Shown piece by piece: positions 1 to 5,704 of a stretch of DNA of 8,438 nt. The translations under genes were made by a program, and so were the position numbers. Under the pieces are notes generated by a model. The model worked only from the letters and a program-made list of their open reading frames with translations, did not search any database and was not told where the DNA came from. Source of the DNA: Flavipsychrobacter sp. (GTDB taxonomy: Bacteria; Bacteroidota; Bacteroidia; Chitinophagales; Chitinophagaceae); the NCBI GenBank assembly GCA_021156265.1, contig JAJNBR010000114.1, positions 1-8,438 on the forward strand. The letters run 5' to 3'. Every line of letters begins with the position of its first letter. Positions within the stretch are counted from its first letter, which is position 1.

Positions 1-2
1 AA

Positions 3-428
3 GAGCGAAATGAGCGAGGCCAGTATTTCAAACTTATCAAATGGATAATGGCATTTTGCTTTGTATGTCCGTTTGTTGTGGCTTGGTTCCGGGCTATGGA
101 GGGTGCGGAAGATCCTTTTTCTTACGCCGCTTATTTCCTCGGTGTTTTTTACCTGATGTGTTTTTCCGGCGGCGGCACGTACCTGGCTTACTATTACAAT
201 TTGCGGAGGATACAGTCGGACATACGGCATAAAACGAAAACTATCGAGCGGGCCCATATTACCCGCAAGCAGTTTGTACCGCACAATAATACCTACCATT
301 TTTATATTGACTCTCCCAACAAATTGAGCATTGAGGTGACTGCAATCGATTTTCACCGGCTGGATAAGGGGGACGAACTGAGTATCGAGTACACTACCTA
401 CTCGAAAATGTACCTCGGGTATTTCTAA
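3..428 (+). CDS. Hypothetical two-helix membrane protein, 5' end missing
   Basis: I do not recognise this protein. The frame is open from the left edge with no stop, and the codons before the first internal ATG (position 48) read like protein (ERNERGQYFKLIKWI, charged and then hydrophobic), so the true start is probably outside the window. Visible are two hydrophobic segments, about residues 12-32 (starting near KWIMAFCF) and 39-66 (FSYAAYFLGVFY to TYLAYYY), then a basic stretch (RRIQSDIRHKTKTIER). The soluble C-terminal part of about 55 residues ends in a beta-rich pattern with KGDELSIEY. This suggests an inner-membrane protein with a small cytoplasmic beta domain, but that is inference from hydrophobicity alone. 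It ends 47 bases before rimM, with no terminator visible between them. In many bacteria rpsP precedes rimM; this gene is not rpsP. Confidence 0.6.
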   Translation, partial: ERNERGQYFKLIKWIMAFCFVCPFVVAWFRAMEGAEDPFSYAAYFLGVFYLMCFSGGGTYLAYYYNLRRIQSDIRHKTKTIERAHITRKQFVPHNNTYHFYIDSPNKLSIEVTAIDFHRLDKGDELSIEYTTYSKMYLGYF

Positions 429-460
429 TTTCCGGCAATCCCAAATCTGCCCTTAATACG

Positions 461-468
461 TAACTTTG
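461..468 (+). promoter_or_regulatory. Candidate -7 promoter box before rimM
   Basis: TAACTTTG matches the Bacteroidota -7 consensus TAnnTTTG at all fixed positions. No good TTTG -33 element lies 19-21 bases upstream. Only seven bases separate the box from the rimM ATG, so a transcript starting at the usual distance would have almost no leader. Confidence 0.5.
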
Positions 469-475
469 CGCCTTC

Positions 476-985
476 ATGGTAAGGATTGGGAAAATAGTGG
501 CTACTCATGGGCTGCAAGGTGCGCTTATTCTGAAACACATAGCAGGCAGCGGCGATTGGCTGAAGAAAGATGATGTGCTTTTTATTGAGCTGCGGAAAGA
601 GAGCTATATACCACACTTCGTTATACAAGCGAAAGTTGCAAACGGCGAAGAATATATCGTGAATGTAGAGGACGTACTCACCGTTGAGGCCGCCAAAAAG
701 CTGATAGGGAAGCACGTATACGTGAAGGAGGATATACTGGCAGATGCAGTGACAGATTCACCCCTCTTATGGATAGGCTTTAACCTGGTAGATATACATA
801 AAGGCTCTTTGGGGCAGATAGAAGATGTCGTACAGGTTGGTCCGCAATGGCTGGCCAGGTTAACGATAGAAGGTAAAGAGGTGCTGGTGCCACTGGTGGA
901 ACAAATGCTGGTGGACGTGAACATGCGCAATAAGTATATTAGGATTGACCTGCCAGAGGGGTTGATTGATGTTTATTTACAATAA
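476..985 (+). CDS. rimM: Ribosome maturation factor RimM
   Basis: RimM binds ribosomal protein S19 in the 30S head and helps 16S rRNA processing and late 30S assembly in the cytoplasm. The 169-residue length is normal. The N-terminal half opens with the family signature VRIGKIVATHGLQGALILKH (residues 2-21) and forms the first barrel domain, to about residue 90. The second half is the PRC-barrel domain, with LLWIGFNLVDIHKGSLGQI near residues 96-114 and the closing GKEVLVPLVEQML (about 132-144) and LPEGLIDVYL (159-168). The ATG at 476 is favoured because the signature starts at residue 2; there is no Shine-Dalgarno sequence, as is common in this phylum. The residue after LQG is Ala, where Glu is commoner in the family. 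trmD follows after six bases, so the two are almost surely co-transcribed. Confidence 0.95.
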   Translation: MVRIGKIVATHGLQGALILKHIAGSGDWLKKDDVLFIELRKESYIPHFVIQAKVANGEEYIVNVEDVLTVEAAKKLIGKHVYVKEDILADAVTDSPLLWIGFNLVDIHKGSLGQIEDVVQVGPQWLARLTIEGKEVLVPLVEQMLVDVNMRNKYIRIDLPEGLIDVYLQ

Positions 986-991
986 CAGGCA

Positions 992-1693
992 ATGAGAATC
1001 GATATTATAACGGTGCTTCCCGAGTTGCTGACGAGTCCTTTCAGCCATTCCATAATGAAAAGGGCACAGGCCAAAGGCTTGCTGGAAGTGCATACCCATA
1101 ACCTGCGCGACCATACCCCTTATAAGCAAGGGCAGGTAGATGACTACCAGTTTGGTGGCGGAGCAGGAATGGTAATGATGCCGGAGCCATTGGCAATATT
1201 AATAGAAAAGCTGCAGGATGAACGGAAGTATGATGAGATTATTTATATGACTCCGGACGGGCCGCTTTTTAACCAGAAAACGGCCAATATGTTGTCACTG
1301 AAGGAGAATATGATCATCATCTGCGGCCATTACAAAGGTATCGATGACCGGATACGGGAGCATTATGTAACCAGGGACATCTCGAGAGGTGCTTCTGTGC
1401 GGAGCGGGGGAGACCTGGCTGCAGCGAGCGTGGTCGACGCTATTGGGCGGTTGATACCTGGGGTACTGAATGACGAAACTTCCGCCCTGTTTGATTCTTT
1501 CCAGGACGGGCTACTGGCCCCACCGGTATATACTCGCCCGGCAGACTTCAGAGGCTGGAAGGTGCCGGATGTGTTGCTGAGCGGAGATCCTAAAAAGGTG
1601 GAGGAATGGCGTCACGAACAAGCCTTGAAAAGGACCGCTGAACGCAGGCCAGACCTGCTGAAGAACAGTGAATGGGAAGGATATAGGTATTAG
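992..1693 (+). CDS. trmD: tRNA (guanine-N1-)-methyltransferase TrmD, with an altered SAM-binding loop
   Basis: TrmD methylates N1 of G37 in tRNAs that carry G36-G37, using S-adenosylmethionine, and so prevents +1 frameshifting. It is a homodimeric SPOUT enzyme with a deep trefoil knot, and is usually essential. Family marks seen: MRIDIITVLPELL at the start, VDDYQFGGGAGMVMMPEP (49-66), TPDG (87-90), CGHYKGIDDR (111-120), R153 in IGRLIPGVL, D168 in FDSFQDGLLAPPVYTRP, and VPDVLLSGDP (191-200). R153 and D168 align with E. coli Arg154 and Asp169, both implicated in catalysis. The 233-residue length is normal for Bacteroidota. The oddity is in the knot: residues 131-141 read SRGASVRSGGD, where the family almost always has SIGDYVLSGGE or a close variant. 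Several of these positions contact the cofactor, so activity is uncertain. The frame is intact. It sits six bases after rimM. Confidence 0.94.
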   Translation: MRIDIITVLPELLTSPFSHSIMKRAQAKGLLEVHTHNLRDHTPYKQGQVDDYQFGGGAGMVMMPEPLAILIEKLQDERKYDEIIYMTPDGPLFNQKTANMLSLKENMIIICGHYKGIDDRIREHYVTRDISRGASVRSGGDLAAASVVDAIGRLIPGVLNDETSALFDSFQDGLLAPPVYTRPADFRGWKVPDVLLSGDPKKVEEWRHEQALKRTAERRPDLLKNSEWEGYRY

Positions 1694-1751
1694 TCATTAT
1701 CTTAACTTGTCTGCCGGAGAATATTTTAATCGGATAAAAGGGTTAATATTT

Positions 1752-1782
1752 TTTGCAAACTTCATTTTATCAATTACCTTTG
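1752..1782 (+). promoter_or_regulatory. Bacteroidota-type promoter of rplS
   Basis: The -33 element TTTG (1752-1755) is followed after exactly 19 bases by TACCTTTG (1775-1782), a perfect fit to the TTTG / TAnnTTTG consensus of the Bacteroidota primary sigma factor. The expected transcript would start near 1787-1790, giving a short A-rich leader of about 15-20 bases before the rplS ATG with no Shine-Dalgarno sequence. It indicates that rplS is transcribed independently of rimM-trmD, at least in part. Confidence 0.8.
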
Positions 1783-1805
1783 CAGACCCAAAATAAAAGT
1801 AAACA

Positions 1806-2219
1806 ATGGAAGCCATAGCTTTTGTACACGAGCAGCTGACAGGTAAAAAGGAATTCCCGAAGTTCAAAGCCGGTGATAACGTTACCGTTAATTATAAGAT
1901 CATTGAAGGTAATAAAGAGCGTATCCAGTCGTTCAAAGGCGATGTACTGAAGCGCCAGGGCACTGGTTTTACACAGACTTTCACTGTACGTAAGATATCT
2001 GACGGGGTAGGTGTAGAACGTCTGTTCCCTCTTTATTCTCCTAACATCGATTCTATCGTTGTGAACAAAGAAGGTCGTGTACGTCGTGCTAAACTGTTCT
2101 ACCTGCGCGAACGCCAGGGTAAAGCAGCTCGTATCAAAGAGAAGAAGCACATCGCAGAAAGTAAAGAATCTAAAGCAGCTAAGAAAGAAGCGAAAGCTAA
2201 AGCTAAAGCGAAAGCTTAA
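1806..2219 (+). CDS. rplS: 50S ribosomal protein L19 with a Lys/Ala-rich tail
   Basis: L19 sits at the 30S-50S interface of the ribosome. The core (residues 1 to about 115) carries family features: FKAGDNVTVNYKI (20-32), KERIQSFKGDVLKR (37-50), the signature VRKISDGVGVERLFPLYSP (61-79) and RRAKLFYLRERQGKAARIKE (93-112). At 137 residues it is roughly 20 longer than the usual 114-120. The extra C-terminal part is almost only Lys, Ala, Glu and Ser and ends KEAKAKAKAKA; a basic disordered tail that touches rRNA is a reasonable inference. The ATG at 1806 fits the family N-terminus. A consensus promoter lies just upstream and a strong terminator just downstream, so this looks like a separately expressed gene although it neighbours trmD, as in many bacteria. 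Confidence 0.96.
   Translation: MEAIAFVHEQLTGKKEFPKFKAGDNVTVNYKIIEGNKERIQSFKGDVLKRQGTGFTQTFTVRKISDGVGVERLFPLYSPNIDSIVVNKEGRVRRAKLFYLRERQGKAARIKEKKHIAESKESKAAKKEAKAKAKAKA
2187..2216 (+). repeat. Short tandem AAAGCN repeat in the rplS tail
   Basis: Four consecutive six-base units (AAAGCT, AAAGCT, AAAGCG, AAAGCT at 2193-2216), preceded by a related GAAGCG, encode the Lys-Ala dipeptide repeat at the end of L19. Six-base units keep the frame, so slippage would change tail length without breaking the gene. Confidence 0.7.
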
Positions 2220-2237
2220 TTATAGATATAATTTATC

Positions 2238-2271
2238 AAAAGCCGCCTTTTGGGCGGCTTTTGTCTTTTTT
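2238..2271 (+). terminator. Intrinsic terminator of rplS
   Basis: A perfect 10-bp stem, AAAAGCCGCC (2238-2247) with GGCGGCTTTT (2253-2262), has a five-base loop and runs into a T-rich tract to about 2271. It starts 18 bases after the rplS stop codon. The A-rich and T-rich flanks suggest it could also work in the other direction. Confidence 0.9.
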
Positions 2272-2369
2272 TAAAATACAGTGATTTAACGGTATGTGGA
2301 TTCAAAAAATAGTGTCAATTTTACACTGTCGGGAGATCAAGCACGTATAAGGGACATTCAACTACGCAC

Positions 2370-2402
2370 TTAGTCACTTCGATTTCAATATAATTACCTT
2401 TC
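2370..2402 (+). promoter_or_regulatory. Weak candidate promoter upstream of the hairpin
   Basis: TACCTTTC (2395-2402) matches TAnnTTTG except for the last base, and TTAG (2370-2373) lies 21 bases upstream with one mismatch to TTTG. A start near 2407 would place the hairpin at 2415-2442 within the first bases of the transcript, giving the desaturase mRNA a leader of about 130 bases. Two imperfect boxes are weak evidence. Confidence 0.3.
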
Positions 2403-2414
2403 ACCGTGAGAACG

Positions 2415-2442
2415 GGTATGGCTGCGTATTCGCAGCCATACC
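2415..2442. other. Perfect 12-bp hairpin of unknown role
   Basis: GGTATGGCTGCG (2415-2426) pairs exactly with CGCAGCCATACC (2431-2442) around the four-base loop TATT. The bases after it (TCTTTGGGG) are not a true U tract, so it is a poor intrinsic terminator. It may be a structured part of the desaturase 5' leader, an RNA-stability element, a small RNA, or an operator. The sequence does not decide between these. Confidence 0.6.
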
Positions 2443-2539
2443 TCTTTGGGGATATGACAATACTATGTTATAAGCTGCCCGTTTATTAGCTTTTAAGCCA
2501 AATAATTGCTACCTTCATGCCCATCAATTTAAAAGAAGA

Positions 2540-3652
2540 GTGTCAGCAACTACCCTAAATAAAAAACGCCTTGTAAAATTTGCTCCTAAAGGCGAACAAA
2601 GTTTTTACGATACCGTCAAAATTCGCGTAGAGGAATATTTTCGTGAGAAGAAAATACACGAGAATGCCAATAGCGCAATGAAGGTGAAAACTGCGGTAAT
2701 GCTCTCCATGTATGTTGTGCCGCTGGTAATGGTTATTAGTGGGCTTGCTTCTGTCAATCTGGGGCTGTTTTATGCTATGTGGTTGATAATGGGCGTTGGT
2801 ATAGTAGGTATTGGTACCTGCGTGATGCATGATTCCAACCACGGCTCCTATTCTTCAAACAAGTTGACCAATGCTATGCTGGGCAGCCTGCTGAATTTCA
2901 TCGGTGGTTATTCCCGCAACTGGCGTATCCAGCATAATATTCTGCATCATACTTATACCAATGTTGACGGGCTTGACGAAGATCTCATGGGTACTACTCT
3001 TATTCGTATGTCGCCTCATCGTCCGCACTGGAAGATCCACCGTTTCCAGCATATTTACGCATGGTTCCTGTATTCATTAATGAACCTGTTTTGGGTGGTG
3101 GCGAAAGACTTTCGCGTGGTGTTCCGCTATGAGAAAGAGGGCTTACTGAAAAAAGAAAAGGTTACTCTGAAGAAGGCATTACTGGAATTGACATTCTATA
3201 AGGTGCTTTACCTTGCCTATGTTCTGGCATTGCCAATTATGGTATCCGGTATGCCCTGGTATCATGTTGTAGGCGGTTTTATTGCGATGCATATGGTGGC
3301 AGGTCTATCCTTGGCTTGTATCTTCCAGCCGGCACACGTAATGGAAAGCTCTGAATTTCCGCTGCCATCGGAGGATATGAGGATCGAGAACAACTGGGCG
3401 GTGCATCAGCTATTGAATACTACCAATTTCGCTCCAGGCAGTAAGCTGACAGCATGGTTTATCGGTGGACTAAACTACCAAATAGAACACCACCTGTTCC
3501 CACAGGTATGTCATATACACTACCCCGAGATTTCGCCAATCGTTAAGCGTGTAGCGGAAGAATACGGTCTTGTGTATAATGTACAGCCAACAGTAGCCCG
3601 TGCGCTCATTGAGCATGGCCGCATGCTAAAGATATTAGGTAGTAAGCCCTAA
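2540..3652 (+). CDS. Membrane fatty acid desaturase, front-end type
   Basis: This di-iron integral-membrane desaturase should introduce a cis double bond into acyl chains of lipids or acyl-CoA, with O2 and an electron donor, and so adjust membrane fluidity. The three histidine boxes are complete: H97-DSN-H101, H132-NIL-H136-H137 and Q314-IE-H317-H318. The Gln in the third box (QIEHH) is typical of front-end (delta-5/delta-6-like) desaturases, but regiospecificity cannot be read from this. There is no fused cytochrome b5 domain. Hydrophobic segments lie near residues 50-70, 73-95, 172-188, 217-237 and 243-262. The start used is GTG at 2540; no in-frame ATG lies upstream, and an ATG at 2517 is out of frame. 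The stop codon interlocks with that of the convergent APP1 gene. Family assignment is firm; substrate is unknown. Confidence 0.9.
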   Translation: MSATTLNKKRLVKFAPKGEQSFYDTVKIRVEEYFREKKIHENANSAMKVKTAVMLSMYVVPLVMVISGLASVNLGLFYAMWLIMGVGIVGIGTCVMHDSNHGSYSSNKLTNAMLGSLLNFIGGYSRNWRIQHNILHHTYTNVDGLDEDLMGTTLIRMSPHRPHWKIHRFQHIYAWFLYSLMNLFWVVAKDFRVVFRYEKEGLLKKEKVTLKKALLELTFYKVLYLAYVLALPIMVSGMPWYHVVGGFIAMHMVAGLSLACIFQPAHVMESSEFPLPSEDMRIENNWAVHQLLNTTNFAPGSKLTAWFIGGLNYQIEHHLFPQVCHIHYPEISPIVKRVAEEYGLVYNVQPTVARALIEHGRMLKILGSKP

Positions 3653-4704
3653 TCTTCGGGCTCACCTTTGGTGACCACCAGCTCCTTTATCAGTCCTGTT
3701 TTTTGCGAGTGTAGTATCGCCTCATCGCTGTGTTTAAAATAACACACCTCGACACCGTGTTTGCGGATGTCTTCTATGATAGCTTCAACTCCCGGTTTCC
3801 GGCTTTTGCGGATATGGCGCAGGTACACACAGATCACCTGGTTAGGGAATGCCTCGACAATAGACTTGTAGATATATGGGTCTTGCTGTGTATCATCGCC
3901 CAATAAGACGAACTTCTGGTGTGGGAATTCTTTCATCAGGCGGGCAATACGCATAAACTTACCCTGGTGTTTGGTCTGACCGGTTTTGAGCAACTCGTGC
4001 CATTGCTTTAGCTGGCTGAGCAGGAAAACGCCTTCCGGCAATTCGTTATTCCTGCAAAACTCCTTTAAATACTCATATAAATTCCACTCGCTGCTCGATA
4101 CATAAAAGAAAGGGCTCGTTACGCCACCTTCAGCATGAGAGGTAGCTAACAGGTGGTAATGCCTGACCACACCCTCGAACGGCCGGCGTGTGCGGGCATT
4201 TTTTGTGAAGAGTACATATAGCCGTTTGCCCATTTTGGAAGAATGGGACACGAGGAAAGTATCATCAACATCTGATATGAAGGCGTATTGTGTAGCGTGC
4301 GGTATCAGCATCTTTCCCTCGCCATACACACCCTCATGCACATCAGACACGAGATCGACCCGTACAGGATGCCAGCCCTTCTCTGCCGGCGTCTTTGTAT
4401 GCCATTCGAGTTTGAAGAAGCCATCAGTGTCGGTCGTAGCTTCAGTGACATGTCCATTCCAGTCAATGCGCACTTTTGCCCCGGCATACGGTTTAGCCAT
4501 AAACAACCTAAGCAAAGCCCATGAATTGCGCAATATTGAATTGCGATAACGATTTCGTGGCAGTGGAGATGTTACAAAGACATGTCCGTACAACAGCATA
4601 AGATCATCATCGCCATAGCCGTGATAAACTTTTACTATGGGGTCGGTGTTGATATGCAACAAGTTAAGTAGCCGTTTGAATTTTTTCTTCGTGGCCGTCT
4701 CCAT
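3649..4704 (-). CDS. APP1-family phosphatidate phosphatase (DUF2183)
   Basis: This HAD-superfamily protein resembles the catalytic domain of yeast App1, a Mg-dependent phosphatidate phosphatase that makes diacylglycerol. Its bacterial substrate is inferred. The 351 residues show a beta-rich N-terminal part (about 70-120, with GAKVRIDWNGHVTEATTDTDG) and then the phosphatase domain. This contains the nucleophile motif D145-V-D147-D-T149 within AFISDVDDTFLVSH, the YVSSSEWNLYEYL segment (201-213) with the second-motif serines, and the acidic LLGDDTQQDPYIY (267-279). No signal peptide or clear membrane helix is seen, so it is probably cytoplasmic. The ATG at 4704 puts the conserved VKVYHGYG near residue 28. 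It is divergent from the lipid kinase gene and convergent with the desaturase, with which it shares four bases, so its neighbours all concern lipids. Confidence 0.88.
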   Translation of the reverse strand: METATKKKFKRLLNLLHINTDPIVKVYHGYGDDDLMLLYGHVFVTSPLPRNRYRNSILRNSWALLRLFMAKPYAGAKVRIDWNGHVTEATTDTDGFFKLEWHTKTPAEKGWHPVRVDLVSDVHEGVYGEGKMLIPHATQYAFISDVDDTFLVSHSSKMGKRLYVLFTKNARTRRPFEGVVRHYHLLATSHAEGGVTSPFFYVSSSEWNLYEYLKEFCRNNELPEGVFLLSQLKQWHELLKTGQTKHQGKFMRIARLMKEFPHQKFVLLGDDTQQDPYIYKSIVEAFPNQVICVYLRHIRKSRKPGVEAIIEDIRKHGVEVCYFKHSDEAILHSQKTGLIKELVVTKGEPED

Positions 4705-4759
4705 ACTTAATGAAATAGCGGGCGCGCTTTTTTATATTGTCTACGTGATAAACAATAGC

Positions 4760-5650
4760 GTGCCAGATAACGGTAGAATAAAAATACTGTTTGTACTGAA
4801 TCCAAGATCCGGGAATAGCTCTAAAGCCGAGTTGGAGATAGCCATACATAATTATTTCCAGGGGATAGGGCATCACTATGAATGGTACCAGACCACGGGC
4901 GACCGTGATGAAGTTTCGATCAGGCACTGGGTACAATCCTGGCAGCCCGACCGTGTTGTGGCAGTAGGCGGGGACGGTACGCTGAAACTTGTGGCGGAAG
5001 TGCTGCTGGGAACAAATATTCCGGTCGGTGTCATTCCTGCGGGATCGGCCAATGGCATGGCACGAGAGCTTGGCCTGCCCACCGCTACCGATGCCTGTAT
5101 GGATATTATCATGCAGGGCGAATGCAGGCCTATAGATGTGTTAAGAATAAACAACAAAGATATATGCCTGCACCTCAGCGACCTGGGCTTGAACGCGCAA
5201 CTGGTAAAGCACTTTGAAGAAAACGACTGGAAGGGAAAGCTGGGATATGCACGCGGTGCATTGAAGGTCTTGCTGAGAAAGCACAGAATGCAGGTAGTCA
5301 TCAAAAGCGGAGACCAGGTTATAGAGCGTGAGGCTTTTATGGTTGTGCTGGCCAATGCCCGGATGTATGGCACAGGGGCCGTCATAAATCCGGACGGCAA
5401 CCTCAGCGATGGTGTCTTTGAGATCATCATTATACGCGAGCTTTCATTCATAGAGGTTGTTAAAATGTTCCTTGGGGGAAAAAACCTCAACCCGGCAAAG
5501 ACAGAAATATTGCCAGCGCAATCGATTGAAATTCAGGTAAATGGGAAAGCCTATTTCCAGGTGGACGGTGAATACATGGGTAAAGTGACTCGTGTTGCTG
5601 CTGTAGTGGAAAAGCAGGCATTATGTGTTATGCAGGCCAGAATCATTTAA
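4760..5650 (+). CDS. Diacylglycerol/lipid kinase, YegS/DgkB-like (DAGK catalytic domain)
   Basis: The protein belongs to the soluble diacylglycerol/sphingosine kinase family, which phosphorylates a lipid hydroxyl with ATP; diacylglycerol to phosphatidate is the likely reaction. Residues counted from the chosen start: KILFVLNPRSGN (8-19), the nucleotide-binding VVAVGGDGTL (66-75), VIPAGSANGMARELG (91-105), PDGNLSDGVFE (211-221) and the closing VDGE (268-271), all in family order. The start is uncertain. The homologous region begins near 4775, GTG codons at 4745 and 4760 are in frame, and the only in-frame ATG before the conserved region (4637) lies inside the divergent APP1 gene, 68 bases past that gene's start. 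I chose GTG 4760 (296 residues); 4745 is equally possible. The opposite phosphatase reaction is encoded next door. A short hairpin with a T run follows the stop. Confidence 0.88.
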   Translation: MPDNGRIKILFVLNPRSGNSSKAELEIAIHNYFQGIGHHYEWYQTTGDRDEVSIRHWVQSWQPDRVVAVGGDGTLKLVAEVLLGTNIPVGVIPAGSANGMARELGLPTATDACMDIIMQGECRPIDVLRINNKDICLHLSDLGLNAQLVKHFEENDWKGKLGYARGALKVLLRKHRMQVVIKSGDQVIEREAFMVVLANARMYGTGAVINPDGNLSDGVFEIIIIRELSFIEVVKMFLGGKNLNPAKTEILPAQSIEIQVNGKAYFQVDGEYMGKVTRVAAVVEKQALCVMQARII

Positions 5651-5651
5651 A

Positions 5652-5674
5652 AGGCTTTTCGGCCTGGTTTTTTT
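5652..5674 (+). terminator. Probable weak terminator after the lipid kinase gene
   Basis: AGGC (5652-5655) pairs with GCCT (5662-5665) around a six-base loop, and a run of seven T follows at 5668-5674 after two G. The stem is short, but position and T run fit. Some read-through into the SET-domain gene is likely. Confidence 0.5.
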
Positions 5675-5704
5675 AGCCGTAGAGGTGGAGCAAGGAAGAA
5701 GTGT

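Larger units (their letters stand above)
2272..2539. other. Intergenic stretch before the desaturase gene
   Basis: No convincing gene is present on either strand. It contains a small inverted repeat, AGTGT (2311-2315) with ACACT (2323-2327), a weak promoter-like site, a perfect 12-bp hairpin (both listed separately) and, near the right end, an ATG at 2517 that opens only a 13-codon frame overlapping the start of the desaturase. The length is generous for this compact window and may hold the desaturase control region. Confidence 0.5.

Noticed and set aside
425..930. Two minus-strand open frames across rimM
   Set aside because: Both are complementary shadows of rimM, which is clearly recognisable on the plus strand.
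1382..1414. Diversity-generating retroelement as the source of the TrmD changes
   Set aside because: There is no reverse transcriptase or template repeat in the window, and the inferred changes are at both A and T and always toward C or G, unlike adenine-specific mutagenesis.
1694..1805. Possible terminator between trmD and rplS
   Set aside because: I could not find a GC-rich stem followed by a T run; only the rplS promoter is supported here.
4876..5490. Long open frame on the minus strand (about 204 codons)
   Set aside because: It lies fully antisense to the lipid kinase, is rich in Ser, Pro and Thr in the manner of a complementary-frame artefact, and has no recognisable motif.
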